Below are positions 8,155-18,055 of a stretch of 64,000 nt of DNA, piece after piece; positions within the stretch are counted from its first letter, which is position 1, and the number at the start of each line of letters is the position of its first letter. The DNA comes from Bacillus sp. NP157. GTDB lineage: Bacteria > Pseudomonadota > Gammaproteobacteria > Xanthomonadales > Rhodanobacteraceae. The notes beneath the pieces are model-generated. The model did not search any database. It was not told where the DNA came from and worked only from the letters and a program-made list of their open reading frames with translations. The DNA is taken from contig CP076546.1 of the NCBI GenBank assembly GCA_018889975.1, positions 3,472,001 to 3,536,000 on the forward strand. The letters run 5' to 3'. A program made the translations under genes and the position numbers.

Positions 8155-10149
8155 ATGCTGAATCCGCAACAACACGCGGCTGTCGAGTACTGCGACGGCC
8201 CCCTCCTCGTGCTCGCTGGCGCCGGCTCCGGCAAGACCCGCGTCATCACCGAGAAAATCTCGCACCTCATCTCGCACCGGCACCTCGCCGCCGAGAAGAT
8301 CGCCGCCATCACCTTCACCAACAAGGCGGCGAAGGAGATGCGTGAGCGCGTGGGCAAGCTGATCTCGGACGAGTCGGCGCGGGCGCTCACGGTGTGCACG
8401 TTCCATGCGCTGGGCCTGAAGTTCCTGCAGATCGAGCACGAGCGCGCGCAGCTGCGCCGTGGCTTCTCCGTGCTGGATGCCGACGATAGCGCCAACATGA
8501 TCAAGGAGCTCTCGCCCAAGGGCGTGAAGCCCGACGTCATCCAGGGCATTCGCAACCTCGTGGGCAAGGCGAAGAACGCTGGCCTCACCCCCGACGAAGC
8601 CATGGCGGCGGCGCGCACGGCGCGCGAGATGGAAGCGGCGACGATCTACCACCTCTACCAGCAGCGGCTGGCCGCCTTCAACGCGGTGGATTTCGACGAC
8701 CTCATCCGCCTGCCGCTGACGATCCTGGAAGCCGACGACGACGCGCGTGCGATCTGGCAGGAGCGCCTGCGCTACTTGCTGGTGGACGAATACCAGGACA
8801 CCAACGACGCGCAGTATCGCTTGCTCAAAGCCATCGCCGGGCCCAAGGCCCGGTTTACCTGCGTCGGCGACGACGACCAGAGCATCTACGCGTGGCGTGG
8901 CGCGAATCCCGAGAACATCGACCAGCTCGGCCGCGACTATCCGCACCTGCGCGTTATCAAGCTCGAACAGAACTACCGCTGCGCGAAGCGGATCCTGCGC
9001 GCGGCGAACAAGCTCATCGCCAACAACCCGCACGTGCACGAGAAGAAGCTGTGGAGCGACCACGTGGAAGGTCCGCCGATCCGCGTCATCGAGTGCAAGG
9101 ACAGCGACCACGAGGCCGAAAAGATCGCGGGCATCGCGGCGAGCCTGCATGAGAAATACAAGGACAAGGGCTGCCGCTGGGATGATTTCTGCATCCTCTA
9201 CCGCGGCAACTTCCAGGCCCGCCCGATCGAAAAGGCGCTACGCCTGGCGCGCGTGCCGTACCACCTGAGTGGCGCCCTGTCCTTCCTGGACCGCGCGGAA
9301 GTGAAGGACATCCTCAGCTACCTGCGCCTGCTGACCAACCCCACCGACGACGCGGCGTTCCTGCGCATCGTCAACGTACCCCGGCGCGAGATCGGCAGCA
9401 CGTCGCTGGAGAAGCTCGGCGAGATGGCCCAGCAGCGCAACGCCTCGTTGCTGGATGCCGCGCGCAGCGACAGCGCGCTGAAGAACATCTCCGCGCGCCC
9501 TGCTTCCGCACTGGCCAGCTTCGCGCGTCTCATGGATGAACTGCGCAGCCACGCCGTGCATGAAAGCGCGGCCGACCTGGTCTCCACCGTGGTGGAGAAG
9601 ACCGGTTACGGCGCGCACATCGCCGCCACGACCACCGACGAGGCCCTGCGCGAACGTCGCCTGGCCAACCTGCGGGAGTTGATCGACTGGTTTCGTGCCA
9701 TGGGCCGCGACGGGGGCCGCACTGGTGACATTGCCCAGCAGCTGGCCTTGCTCAGCCATGCCGATCGTGACGATCCGGGCAATGCGCTGCGGATGATGAC
9801 CCTGCATTCCGCGAAGGGGCTGGAATTCCGTTTTGTGTTCATCGTCGGCTGCGAAGACGGCACGCTGCCGCACGAGGGCGCGATCGACGAGGGTCGCCTC
9901 GACGAGGAGCGCCGGCTGATGTACGTGGGGATCACCCGCGCCAAGGAAATGCTGACGATGTCGTTCTCGGCGAAGTCGCGCAAATACGGCGAGATCCTCA
10001 ATAACGACCCGAGCCGCTTCCTCGACGAACTGCCGCAGGACGACCTGCACTGGGCCGGGCAGAATCCCGAGGCGGATGCCGAGGTGAAGAAGGAAACCGC
10101 CGAGTCGCACATGGCGCGGATCCGCGCCATGCTCGCCGGCCAGGGCTAG
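8155..10149 (+). CDS. rep: ATP-dependent DNA helicase Rep (UvrD/Rep superfamily 1)
   Basis: This 3'-5' helicase helps replication forks past obstacles. The 664-residue product is close to E. coli Rep (673). Visible motifs are Walker A (AGAGSGKT), motif Ia (TFTNKAAKEM), motif II (LLVDEYQDTN), motif III (GDDDQSIYAWRGA), motif IV (LEQNYRC), motif V (TLHSAKGLEF) and motif VI (VGITRAKE). ATG 8155 was chosen because MLNPQQHAAVEY is the canonical start; the longer frame overlaps tdk in antisense. It stands alone, divergent from tdk. Confidence 0.95.
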   Translation: MLNPQQHAAVEYCDGPLLVLAGAGSGKTRVITEKISHLISHRHLAAEKIAAITFTNKAAKEMRERVGKLISDESARALTVCTFHALGLKFLQIEHERAQLRRGFSVLDADDSANMIKELSPKGVKPDVIQGIRNLVGKAKNAGLTPDEAMAAARTAREMEAATIYHLYQQRLAAFNAVDFDDLIRLPLTILEADDDARAIWQERLRYLLVDEYQDTNDAQYRLLKAIAGPKARFTCVGDDDQSIYAWRGANPENIDQLGRDYPHLRVIKLEQNYRCAKRILRAANKLIANNPHVHEKKLWSDHVEGPPIRVIECKDSDHEAEKIAGIAASLHEKYKDKGCRWDDFCILYRGNFQARPIEKALRLARVPYHLSGALSFLDRAEVKDILSYLRLLTNPTDDAAFLRIVNVPRREIGSTSLEKLGEMAQQRNASLLDAARSDSALKNISARPASALASFARLMDELRSHAVHESAADLVSTVVEKTGYGAHIAATTTDEALRERRLANLRELIDWFRAMGRDGGRTGDIAQQLALLSHADRDDPGNALRMMTLHSAKGLEFRFVFIVGCEDGTLPHEGAIDEGRLDEERRLMYVGITRAKEMLTMSFSAKSRKYGEILNNDPSRFLDELPQDDLHWAGQNPEADAEVKKETAESHMARIRAMLAGQG

Positions 10150-10152
10150 GCG

Positions 10153-11172
10153 CTAGACCAGCCGCTCGGCCTCGAGTTCGCTCTTCAGGTAGGCATAGTA
10201 GATTGGGCCGGCCACCAGGCCGGCGATGCCGAACGCCGCTTCGAAAACCAGCATCGCGGTCAGCAGTTCCCAGGTGCGCGCACGGATCTGTCCACCGACG
10301 ATCCGCGCATTGAGGAAGTACTCGAGCTTGTGCACCACGATCAGGAAGCCCAGCGCCGCCACGCCTACCCAGAGGCCGACGGACAGCGCGGCGATGGTCA
10401 CCAGCGTGTTCGAGATCAGGTTGCCGACGACGGGAAGCAGGCCGACCAGGAAGGTCAACACCACCAGGGTCTTCGCCAGCGGCACGTGGATGCCGCACAA
10501 GGGCAGCGCCACGAGCAGGAACGCCGCGGCCAGCGTGGTGTTGATCGCGGAGATCTTCAGCTGGGCGAAGATGATGTTGTGGAAGGCCTCGGCCAGGCGC
10601 GAGGCACGGACCGACAGCTCGAATGCGAGCGGGCGGCTGGGCCGGCCACCGCTGCCGTGCGACACCGCCACGATGGCACCGAGCACCAGGCCGATGAGGA
10701 TGTGGGCGAACACGCGTGCCGCGGTGGTGCCGACCAGTTGCAGGTCACCCGCGTGCTCGTGTGCCCAGCCCATGCCCTGCGAACGGAAGTCGGCGAAGCT
10801 GTCGGGCAGGTGCGTGGTGATCCACGCCGGGAGCTGCTCGTGCGCCTTGGTCAGCAACGGCAACAGCTTGTCGTCCCACAGCGCCTGCGGGTCGCCGAGG
10901 TCATGCCGGTAGAACTCCAGGGTGGCGACGACCAGCAGCACGATCGCCCCCACCACGACGACGGTCACCACGCCCACGGCGATAAGCCTTGCCCGCTCGC
11001 CGGGAATGGCGCGGCGGATGAACGGGGTCATGCCCTCCACCACCTCGTAGACCAGCAGGCCGGCCAGCAGGGCCGATACGAGGTGAAGCATCAGCACGCC
11101 CCAGAGGGCGAGCGCGGCGAGCACGTAGCTGGCAAGGCGGACGGCGCGCGCACTGAACGGCGTGCTGACCAT
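10153..11172 (-). CDS. AI-2E family membrane protein (paralogue B)
   Basis: This 339-residue polytopic protein belongs to the AI-2E (PerM/TqsA-like) family of putative exporters. Hydrophobic spans include VLAALALWGVLMLHLVSALL, IAVGVVTVVVVGAIVLLVVA and the C-terminal block. The segment EYFLNARIVGGQIRAR is shared almost word for word with the next upstream gene (11223-12239), so the two are a tandem duplication. The substrate is unknown; the family name does not prove autoinducer transport. It converges with rep, three bases separating the stops. Confidence 0.85.
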   Translation of the reverse strand: MVSTPFSARAVRLASYVLAALALWGVLMLHLVSALLAGLLVYEVVEGMTPFIRRAIPGERARLIAVGVVTVVVVGAIVLLVVATLEFYRHDLGDPQALWDDKLLPLLTKAHEQLPAWITTHLPDSFADFRSQGMGWAHEHAGDLQLVGTTAARVFAHILIGLVLGAIVAVSHGSGGRPSRPLAFELSVRASRLAEAFHNIIFAQLKISAINTTLAAAFLLVALPLCGIHVPLAKTLVVLTFLVGLLPVVGNLISNTLVTIAALSVGLWVGVAALGFLIVVHKLEYFLNARIVGGQIRARTWELLTAMLVFEAAFGIAGLVAGPIYYAYLKSELEAERLV

Positions 11173-11222
11173 GGCGGAGCTCCTGAAGGCGTGGGCGGAT
11201 TCCAGCAGCCGGGCGATGAACG

Positions 11223-12239
11223 CTAGATCAAGCGCTCGGCTTCCAGTTCAGCCTTGACGTAGGCGTAGAAGATGGGGGCCGCCACGAGGCCGGGCAAGCC
11301 GAAGGCCGCTTCGAACACCAGCATCGCCACCAGCAGCTCCCAGGCCCGGGCACGGATCTGGCCGCCGACGATGCGGGCGTTGAGGAAGTATTCGAGCTTG
11401 TGGATCAGGATCAGGAAGGCCAGCGCACCCAGGCCGACGTAGAGGCCAACCGACAGGCCGACGATGGTGATCGCCGTGTTCGACAGCAGGTTGCCGATCA
11501 CCGGCAGCAGGCCGACGATGAAGGTGATCACGATCAGGGTCTTGGTCAGCGGCAGGTGCTGGCCGAACAGCGGCAGCACCACCAGCAGGAAGATCGCGGT
11601 GAAGAACGTGTTGACCAGCGAGATCTTGATCTGGGCGAAGACGATGTTGTGGAAGGCGTCGGCAAGGCGCGCGCAACGCAGGCCAAGCTCCGATGCGAAC
11701 GGGCCGATCTGGTGGGTCGGGCGGGCCCGGCTGAGCGCGACGAACGCGCCGAGGATGAGCCCGAGGACGATGTGCACGAGCACGCGCGCCGCTTCCTTGC
11801 CAGCCAACTGCAGGCCCACCGCATGCGTGCGGATCCAGTCGAGCGCGGTGATGCGCAGCGAGTCGACGCTGTCGGGCAACATCCCGACGATGGTGGGCGG
11901 CAACTGCTGGCGAGCACGCTCGACCATGGGCATCAGCTTGTTCTGCCAAAGATCGGTCGGGTTGCCGATCTCGTTGCGGAAGAAGCTCACCGCGCCCAGG
12001 ATCAGCAGCGTCAACAGGCCGACCACGACGACGCCGACCAGCGCGACGGCGAGGATCCGCGCACGCTCGCCCGAGATGCGGCGGCCCATGAGCGGTGCGA
12101 CCGAGACCACGACTTCGTAGACCAATAGCCCGGCGAGCAGGGCTGGCAGCAAACGAAGGAGCATCACCAGCAACAGGGCAGCGCCCGCGAGGATGTAGCT
12201 GGCAATGCGCACCGCGCGGGTCCGGTTTTCTGCGTCCAT
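11223..12239 (-). CDS. AI-2E family membrane protein (paralogue A)
   Basis: The 338-residue product is a paralogue of the downstream gene with the same fold and nearly the same length. The C-terminal stretch WELLVAMLVFEAAFGLPGLV corresponds to WELLTAMLVFEAAFGIAGLV in the partner. It has multiple membrane spans (ILAGAALLLVMLLRLLPALL, ILAVALVGVVVVGLLTLLIL). It lies 50 bases upstream of its copy in the same direction, so the pair probably forms one operon and may act as a heteromer or as redundant transporters. Confidence 0.86.
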   Translation of the reverse strand: MDAENRTRAVRIASYILAGAALLLVMLLRLLPALLAGLLVYEVVVSVAPLMGRRISGERARILAVALVGVVVVGLLTLLILGAVSFFRNEIGNPTDLWQNKLMPMVERARQQLPPTIVGMLPDSVDSLRITALDWIRTHAVGLQLAGKEAARVLVHIVLGLILGAFVALSRARPTHQIGPFASELGLRCARLADAFHNIVFAQIKISLVNTFFTAIFLLVVLPLFGQHLPLTKTLIVITFIVGLLPVIGNLLSNTAITIVGLSVGLYVGLGALAFLILIHKLEYFLNARIVGGQIRARAWELLVAMLVFEAAFGLPGLVAAPIFYAYVKAELEAERLI

Positions 12240-12384
12240 GGACGGGCTCGTCGTGGGTGAGGCCGCAGTCTGTCAGTACACGGGGTAGAAGTGCCATAGG
12301 CGTGCCGCCGTCGTCACCCTGTCGTAAACTGCGGCCACAATCGCCGGCCCTCGGGCACAGGCGCCCGATATTCCAGGGGAATCC

Positions 12385-13299
12385 ATGATCAAGTTCGCTC
12401 CGGCAGCCCTCGCGGCCGCCCTCGTCCTCGCCGGCTGCGCGTCGGCCCCGAAGGCCCCGGTGGCTTCGGCACCCGTCGCCACGACCGCCGCGACCGCGGC
12501 TGCCGCACCGGCCAGCGGCCCGGCTGCCGACGACAACCTGAATGCCGTGCTCTGGTCGCAGACGTCCAACGAGCACGACTTCATCTACATCCAGGCCTAT
12601 CGCGACGCGCAGGAGAAACTTCTCAAGGCGAAGGCTGACCCCACGTGGGACGCGCTGGCGAAGGACGACCGCGCCGCGCACGCATCGCTGAAGGGCCTCA
12701 AGCCCGCCGTGGTGCTCGATGTGGACGAGACCGCGCTGGACAACTCGCCCTACCAGGCGCGCCTGATCCGCTCGGGTGGTGAATTCAACGAGGCCGACTG
12801 GGCCGCGTGGTGCCAGGAAGGGATCGCCAAGGCGATGCCGGGCGCCGTCGAATTCACGAAGTTCGCCGCCGAGCACGGCATCGCGGTGATCTACGTCTCC
12901 AACCGCGCGAAGGACCTCAACGACGTCACGCTGGAAAACCTGCGCAAGGCCGGCTTCCCGGTCGCCGGCAAGGAAAGCTTCCTCGGCCTGGGAACATTCG
13001 TCGAAGGCTGCGAGCAGGCGGGCAGCGAGAAAGGCTGCCGTCGCCAGCTGATCGCGGGCAAATACCGCGTGCTGATGCAGTTCGGCGACCAGATCGGCGA
13101 TTTCGCCAACGTCTACGGCAACACCGCCGAGGGTCGCGCCAAGGCCATGGCGCCCTACACCGCGTGGATCGGCGAGCGCTGGTTCGTCCTGCCGAACGCC
13201 ACTTACGGCAGCTGGGAACCCGCGCTGTTCGATAACGACTACACTCTGCCGCGCGAGGAACGCCGCCAGAAGAAGATCGACGCGCTGCGTACCAAGTAA
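12385..13299 (+). CDS. 5'-nucleotidase, lipoprotein e(P4) family (class C acid phosphatase)
   Basis: This outer-membrane HAD-superfamily phosphatase probably dephosphorylates nucleotides such as NMN or AMP at the cell surface. The 304-residue product has a lipoprotein signal ending in the lipobox LAGC (residues 15-18). The HAD motif DVDETALDNSPYQ with two catalytic aspartates is visible. VIYVSNRAKDLNDV supplies motif II, and QFGDQIGDFAN is near motif IV. A linker rich in Ala and Pro follows the lipobox. It stands alone, with an AGGGGA ribosome site upstream. Confidence 0.9.
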   Translation: MIKFAPAALAAALVLAGCASAPKAPVASAPVATTAATAAAAPASGPAADDNLNAVLWSQTSNEHDFIYIQAYRDAQEKLLKAKADPTWDALAKDDRAAHASLKGLKPAVVLDVDETALDNSPYQARLIRSGGEFNEADWAAWCQEGIAKAMPGAVEFTKFAAEHGIAVIYVSNRAKDLNDVTLENLRKAGFPVAGKESFLGLGTFVEGCEQAGSEKGCRRQLIAGKYRVLMQFGDQIGDFANVYGNTAEGRAKAMAPYTAWIGERWFVLPNATYGSWEPALFDNDYTLPREERRQKKIDALRTK

Positions 13300-13331
13300 A
13301 AACATACACTTAGGCATGGTTTTGTGACGTA

Positions 13332-13360
13332 TTGCTTTAGCAATGTCGTCCAACTATCAT
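13332..13360 (+). promoter_or_regulatory. Candidate sigma-70 promoter for the small RNA
   Basis: TTGCTT at 13332-13337 and TATCAT at 13355-13360 are separated by 17 bases. The -10 matches consensus at five of six positions and the -35 at three. It would start transcription near 13367, at the base of the structured region that follows. Confidence 0.45.
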
Positions 13361-13366
13361 TGCCTC

Positions 13367-13466
13367 GCCGAAACCCGCGGTGCCGAAAGCAAAGCGGGCA
13401 AGGCCATTTCCCTTACCGGCTTCGGGCCGGATAACCCCGTGAGACGGTTCGTCTCCGGGGTTTTTC
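13367..13466 (+). ncRNA. Candidate structured small RNA with intrinsic terminator
   Basis: This gene-free stretch can fold into three consecutive hairpins. The first pairs CCCGC (13374-13378) with GCGGG (13394-13398). The second is CCGGC / GCCGG (13416-13430). The third is a terminator of 13 pairs with one bulge (13433-13462) followed by TTTTTC. A plausible promoter lies directly upstream and the next gene starts 86 bases after the terminator. I could not assign it to a known RNA family. It could instead be the attenuated leader of the lipoprotein gene at 13552. Confidence 0.45.
13433..13466 (+). terminator. Intrinsic terminator closing the candidate RNA
   Basis: AACCCCG (13433-13439) plus GAGACG (13441-13446) pair with CGTCTC (13450-13455) plus CGGGGTT (13456-13462). 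The loop is GTT and the hairpin is followed by a T run. It would also stop readthrough from the acid phosphatase gene. Confidence 0.85.
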
Positions 13467-13551
13467 TTTATCCAGCGCCCTGATACATGGGCCGCTACCC
13501 CTTGCCCACCAACGGCCGCCCCCGTACGCTCCCCTCCCCAGTTGCGCCCGG

Positions 13552-14529
13552 ATGACGTCCATGCCCCGCATTCCATCCAAGGCCTGCCTGCTCTTCCTCG
13601 GCATCGCATTGCTCGCTGGCTGCAACCGGCACAAGGAAGTCACGGGTACGCCCGGCGGCGGTTCGCCCGAAGACGCGACGCGCGATTCGCTTGAGCTGAT
13701 CCACCAGGGCAAGTTCGACCTGTTCTGGCAGCACGCGCTGCCACCGGCGGACTTCGCGGCGCTGAAGGCCGACTGGCCGAAGCGCAACGCGGCGGAGGAG
13801 CCGATCAACGACGACGACCGGGCAAAGTTCGCCAACGGCGTGAAACGCCTGACCGAGCCCGACGCCGAGAAAAAACTGTTCGTCGACCTGCGCCCCACGC
13901 TCGTCCGCTTCGATCGCGATTACAAAGACCAGATGCCGTTGATCTCGGGCATGGCCCAGTCGATGGCGCTGACGGCGATCGAGCAGTCGAAAGACCTGAG
14001 CATCCCGCAAAAGCGGCAATTGCGTGAGGCGGTCAACGTCATCGCGCCCTGGACGCAAACCGTCGCCTGGGGCGACCAGGACAAGGCGCGGCGCGCCGTG
14101 GCCATCGTGGTCGACAGCGCACGCAACGCCCACCTGTCGACGCCCGAGGCCATGCACACGATGGACTTCAACCAGTCCATGGCGTCGTATACGGCGATGT
14201 GGGACGGCCTGAAGAAGCTGCTCGACGTCTACGGCCTGTCGCTGGACAAGACCTTCGACTCGATCAGCATCGACACCCTGGAAAACACCGGCGGCACGGC
14301 GCACGTCAAGATCACCTACACGATCCTGGACAAGCCGATCCAGACCGACGCGACGCTGGTGATGCTCGATGGGCGCTGGTACGACAGCGACCTGCTGCAA
14401 AGCGTGCGCAACCAGCACGTCAAGCTCAATCCACCGCCCCCGGCGAGCAGCGCGCCTGCGCCCGCCGCGAGCAATGCCGCACCGCCGCATGACCCCGTCG
14501 CGCCCGTCGCAGCCGCCAAGACCCGCTAA
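13552..14529 (+). CDS. Predicted lipoprotein of unknown function
   Basis: The 325-residue product has a lipoprotein signal with lipobox LLAGC near residue 24, so it is probably anchored in the cell envelope. I do not recognise the mature domain. It is mostly alpha-helical and charged, and the region TAHVKITYTILDKPIQTDAT looks like a beta-rich ligand-binding or NTF2-like fold near the C-terminus. The tail is rich in Pro and Ala. A second in-frame ATG at 13561 is equally possible as start. It precedes plsB by 17 bases and may share transcription with it. Confidence 0.72.
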   Translation: MTSMPRIPSKACLLFLGIALLAGCNRHKEVTGTPGGGSPEDATRDSLELIHQGKFDLFWQHALPPADFAALKADWPKRNAAEEPINDDDRAKFANGVKRLTEPDAEKKLFVDLRPTLVRFDRDYKDQMPLISGMAQSMALTAIEQSKDLSIPQKRQLREAVNVIAPWTQTVAWGDQDKARRAVAIVVDSARNAHLSTPEAMHTMDFNQSMASYTAMWDGLKKLLDVYGLSLDKTFDSISIDTLENTGGTAHVKITYTILDKPIQTDATLVMLDGRWYDSDLLQSVRNQHVKLNPPPPASSAPAPAASNAAPPHDPVAPVAAAKTR

Positions 14530-14546
14530 CGCCGTACAATCCCACG

Positions 14547-17165
14547 ATGTCCGATATCCCGATGAGTGCGGATCCGCACGTCCACGTCGCCCGCTCCCCC
14601 TGGTGGTTCAAGCTGCTGGGGCGCGTGCTCGAGCCCTGGGTGCGCATCAAGCGCGAACCCGCGGAGCCCGCCACGTTGCTGAAAAGCGGCGCCGCGGTCT
14701 GCTACGCCATTGAACGTAACGGCACCTCCGATGCCCTGATCCTCGAGCGCGCCTGCCGCGAGGCTGGCCTGCCCAGCCCGATGCAGCTGCTGGACCTGCC
14801 CGGGCGCCGGCGCCGCTCGGTGTTTTCGCTGAGCCGCCGCCATGGCTGGCTGTTCGGGCGTACCGATTCGCGTGGACCCAAGGAGCCGATCGGCCAGCTC
14901 ATCCGTGCGCTGGAAGACGACCCGGAGCGCGACATCCAGGTCATCCCCGTGTCGATCTATGTCGGCCGCGCGCCGAACCGCGAAACCGGCTGGTTCAGCG
15001 TGCTATTCGCGGAAAACTGGATCGTCGTCGGTCGCTTCCGGCGCATGCTGGCACTGCTGCTCAACGGCCGTGACACGGTCGTGCACTTCTCCGAGCCGGT
15101 GTCGCTGCGCAAGGTGCTGTCCGACTCGCAAGGCCTGGCCAGCGAGCGCCTCACGCGCAAGATCGCACGCGTGCTGCGAACCCATTTCCATCGCATCCGC
15201 GCCGCCGTGATCGGCCCCGACCTGTCGCACCGTCGCACGGTGGTGGACTCGGTGCTCAACGCGCAGCCCGTGCGCGATGCGATCGCCGCCACGGCGAAGA
15301 AGGAAAACCTCTCGCAGGGCAAGGCGGAGCGTCGCGCCCGCGACTTCGCCCTGGAGATCTCGGCGGACTATTCGCACCCTGTCGTGCGCTCGACTTCGTT
15401 CCTGCTCTCCAACTTCTGGAACAAGCTGTACGACGGCATCGCGATGCACCACTTCGACAAGGCACGCGCCGCGGCGCCGGGCCACGAAGTGATCTATGTG
15501 CCATGCCACCGCAGCCATACCGACTACTTGCTGCTGAGCTACCAGCTGCATCATTCGGGCGTGGTGCCGCCGCACATCGCTGCGGGCGTCAACCTCAACC
15601 TGCCCGTGGTCGGGCCGATCCTGCGGCGTGGCGGCGCGTTTTTCCTGCGGCGCAGCTTCAAGGGCAATGCGCTGTATTCGGTGGTGTTCAACGAATACCT
15701 CGCGCAGCTGGTCGATCGCGGCGTGCCGCTGGAATACTTCATCGAAGGCGGTCGCTCGCGTACCGGCCGCCTGCTCGCGCCGCGTGCCGGCATGCTGGTG
15801 ATGACCGTGCGCGCCTTCCTGCGCGCGCCGCGTCGCCCGGTGCTGTTCCAGCCCGTGTACATCGGCTACGAGAAGCTGATGGAAGGCAACTCCTATGTCG
15901 GCGAGCTGTCCGGCAAGCCGAAGGAGAAGGAATCGCTGATCGGCCTCATCCGCGGCCTTAAGGTCCTGCGCCAGCGCTACGGCCACGTCACGTTGAACTT
16001 CGGCGAGCCGATCGCGCTGACGCCGATGCTTGACGAAGTCGCGCCCAGCTGGCGCGAGACGACGACCGATGCCGACGTCAAGCCCGAGTGGCTGAACGGC
16101 ATGGTCGACGACCTGGCCGAGAAGATCCAGGTCAATATCAACCGCGCCGCGGACGTCAATCCGATCAACCTGCTGGCACTCGCGCTGTTGGCGACGCCCA
16201 AGCATGCGATGGCCGAGAACGACCTGCTCGCACAGCTCGAGCTCACCAAGGCGATGTTCCACGAGCTGCCCTATTCCGACCGGGTGACCATCACCGCGAT
16301 GAATCCGCAGGGCATCGTCGCCTATGGCGAGCAGATGGGCTGGATTCGCCGCGTGCGCCATCCGCTGGGCGACGTCCTCGTCACCGAGGGCGAGCAGGCG
16401 GTGCTGCTGTCCTACTTCCGCAACAACGTGCTGCACCTGAATGCGGCGGCGGCGTGGGTCGCGGCCTGCTTCCTCAACAACCGGCGGATGTCGCGCTCGT
16501 CGGTCATGCGCCTGGGCAAGATCATCTACCCGTTCATCCAGGGCGAGCTGTTCCTTGCCTGGGACGACGATGGGTTCGCACGCCAGGTGCAGGAGACCAT
16601 CGAGTTCTTCGTGCGCCGCGGCATCCTCGAATCCTCGTCGGAAGGTCGTGTGCTGGAGCGTGGCCCGGGACAGGACGACGGCGCCTACCAGCTGCGCGTC
16701 ATCGCCCGGAGCATGTTGCAGGCGTTCGAGCGTTATTACATCGCCATCGCGGCGCTGGTGAAGAACGGTCCGCACACGATGTCGTCGGGCGAGCTGGAGA
16801 CAGCGTGCACCCTGACTGCGCAGCGGCTGGGCATGCTCAACGAACTGTCGGCGCCGGAGTTCTTCGACAAGGCGCTGTTCCGCGGCTTCATCCAGAAACT
16901 GCGCGAAGCGAAGGTCGTCTGGACCGACGAGAACGGCAAGCTGGATTTCAGCGATGCGCTGGAAGACATGGTGCGCGATGCCCGCGTCATCCTCGCCCGC
17001 GAGGTGCGTCACTCGATCCTGAAGATCACGCCGGGTGGCGACAACGAACGCGATCTCGATGCGCGTCCGCCCAGCGACCCGGGCGAGACTACCGCCGAAT
17101 CACTGCATGACCGCCACGTGGCGAACGAGAAGCACCGCCACCACGACGAACACCAAGGTAACTGA
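14547..17165 (+). CDS. plsB: Glycerol-3-phosphate 1-O-acyltransferase
   Basis: This inner-membrane enzyme makes lysophosphatidate from glycerol 3-phosphate and acyl-CoA or acyl-ACP, the first step of phospholipid synthesis. The 872-residue product is slightly longer than E. coli PlsB (807). The acyltransferase motifs are [10 protein letters not shown] (HxxxxD), [16 protein letters not shown] and the downstream proline of [12 protein letters not shown]. The C-terminus carries a His-rich, acidic tail ([18 protein letters not shown]). It is followed five bases later by ubiE. Confidence 0.96.
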   Translation: MSDIPMSADPHVHVARSPWWFKLLGRVLEPWVRIKREPAEPATLLKSGAAVCYAIERNGTSDALILERACREAGLPSPMQLLDLPGRRRRSVFSLSRRHGWLFGRTDSRGPKEPIGQLIRALEDDPERDIQVIPVSIYVGRAPNRETGWFSVLFAENWIVVGRFRRMLALLLNGRDTVVHFSEPVSLRKVLSDSQGLASERLTRKIARVLRTHFHRIRAAVIGPDLSHRRTVVDSVLNAQPVRDAIAATAKKENLSQGKAERRARDFALEISADYSHPVVRSTSFLLSNFWNKLYDGIAMHHFDKARAAAPGHEVIYVPCHRSHTDYLLLSYQLHHSGVVPPHIAAGVNLNLPVVGPILRRGGAFFLRRSFKGNALYSVVFNEYLAQLVDRGVPLEYFIEGGRSRTGRLLAPRAGMLVMTVRAFLRAPRRPVLFQPVYIGYEKLMEGNSYVGELSGKPKEKESLIGLIRGLKVLRQRYGHVTLNFGEPIALTPMLDEVAPSWRETTTDADVKPEWLNGMVDDLAEKIQVNINRAADVNPINLLALALLATPKHAMAENDLLAQLELTKAMFHELPYSDRVTITAMNPQGIVAYGEQMGWIRRVRHPLGDVLVTEGEQAVLLSYFRNNVLHLNAAAAWVAACFLNNRRMSRSSVMRLGKIIYPFIQGELFLAWDDDGFARQVQETIEFFVRRGILESSSEGRVLERGPGQDDGAYQLRVIARSMLQAFERYYIAIAALVKNGPHTMSSGELETACTLTAQRLGMLNELSAPEFFDKALFRGFIQKLREAKVVWTDENGKLDFSDALEDMVRDARVILAREVRHSILKITPGGDNERDLDARPPSDPGETTAESLHDRHVANEKHRHHDEHQGN

Positions 17166-17170
17166 GCGCC

Positions 17171-17917
17171 ATGGAAAACAAGACCACCCATTTCGGCTTC
17201 CGCGACGTGCCCGTCGGTGACAAGCAGAAGCTCGTCGGCGAAGTGTTCACCTCGGTGGCACGCAATTACGACCTCATGAACGACCTGATGTCGTTCGGCG
17301 TGCACCGCCTGTGGAAACGCCACTTCGTGGCCGTCAGCGGCGTGCGCCGTGGCGATCGCGTGCTCGACCTCGCCGGTGGCACCGGCGATATCGCCGCCCT
17401 GCTCAAGCCCGTGGTAGGCGAGGAAGGCGAGGTGGTGGTCGGCGACATCAACGCCGCGATGCTCGGCGTCGGCCGTGACCGCCTCACCGATCGCGGCCTG
17501 GTGGCCGGCCTGCGCTGGGCGCAGATGAATGCCGAGGCCCTGCCGTTCCCCGACAACAGCTTCGATGCCGTCACCATCGCGTTCGGCCTGCGCAATGTTA
17601 CCGACAAGGACAAGGCGCTGGCCGACATGCAGCGCATCCTCAAGCCGGGTGGCCGCCTGCTGGTGCTTGAGTTCTCGAAGGTGCAGAGCCCGCTGCTGTC
17701 GAAGCTGTACGACGTGCATTCGTTCAAGATCCTGCCGCGCCTGGGCAAGCTGTTCGCCAATGATGGCGACAGCTACCGCTACCTGGCCGAATCGATCCGC
17801 AAGCATCCCGACCAGGGCACGCTCAAGGACATGATGCTGGCCGCTGGCTTTGGGCACGTCGAGGTGCGCAACCTTACCAATGGCATTGTCGCCATCCATC
17901 GCGGCTACAAGCTTTAA
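17171..17917 (+). CDS. ubiE: Ubiquinone/menaquinone biosynthesis C-methyltransferase
   Basis: This SAM-dependent enzyme methylates the benzoquinol ring in ubiquinone synthesis. The 248-residue product starts with [20 protein letters not shown], typical of UbiE. It shows the SAM-binding motif I ([12 protein letters not shown]), the GDINAAML post-I segment and AFGLRNVTD. It follows plsB at five bases, so the two are probably co-transcribed. The partner genes ubiJ and ubiB lie 28 kb away in the same window. Confidence 0.96.
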   Translation: MENKTTHFGFRDVPVGDKQKLVGEVFTSVARNYDLMNDLMSFGVHRLWKRHFVAVSGVRRGDRVLDLAGGTGDIAALLKPVVGEEGEVVVGDINAAMLGVGRDRLTDRGLVAGLRWAQMNAEALPFPDNSFDAVTIAFGLRNVTDKDKALADMQRILKPGGRLLVLEFSKVQSPLLSKLYDVHSFKILPRLGKLFANDGDSYRYLAESIRKHPDQGTLKDMMLAAGFGHVEVRNLTNGIVAIHRGYKL

Positions 17918-17932
17918 GTTTCCTCGGACATC

Positions 17933-17970
17933 GATGTAGGCCTGGGCTTACCCATAGTCAGGCCGACATC
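17933..17970. repeat. Imperfect inverted repeat after ubiE
   Basis: GATGT-A-GGCCTG (17933-17944) pairs with CAGGCC-G-ACATC (17959-17970), 11 pairs with one mismatch and a 14-base loop. It could act as an RNA hairpin limiting readthrough into the following giant gene, but no T run follows, so it is not a classic intrinsic terminator. Confidence 0.45.
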
Positions 17971-18055
17971 CCCATCCGGGCGGGGAAAAGCCGGGCATAC
18001 CCCATCTGCGCTTGTCCGTACCTTGGCGGCTCCTCAACCGCCAAAGGATGGCCAC

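Noticed and set aside
11248-13353. Very long open frame on the minus strand across the AI-2E and acid phosphatase genes
   Set aside because: It is an antisense shadow caused by high GC; its translation has no family motifs and it covers two well-supported genes.
13367-13466. c-di-GMP (GEMM) or other known riboswitch
   Set aside because: The conserved core sequences of the riboswitch classes I know are not present in the hairpins.
15003-17012. Long minus-strand open frame opposite plsB
   Set aside because: The plsB motifs are clear in the opposite frame; the antisense product is low-complexity and rich in His, Gln and Arg.
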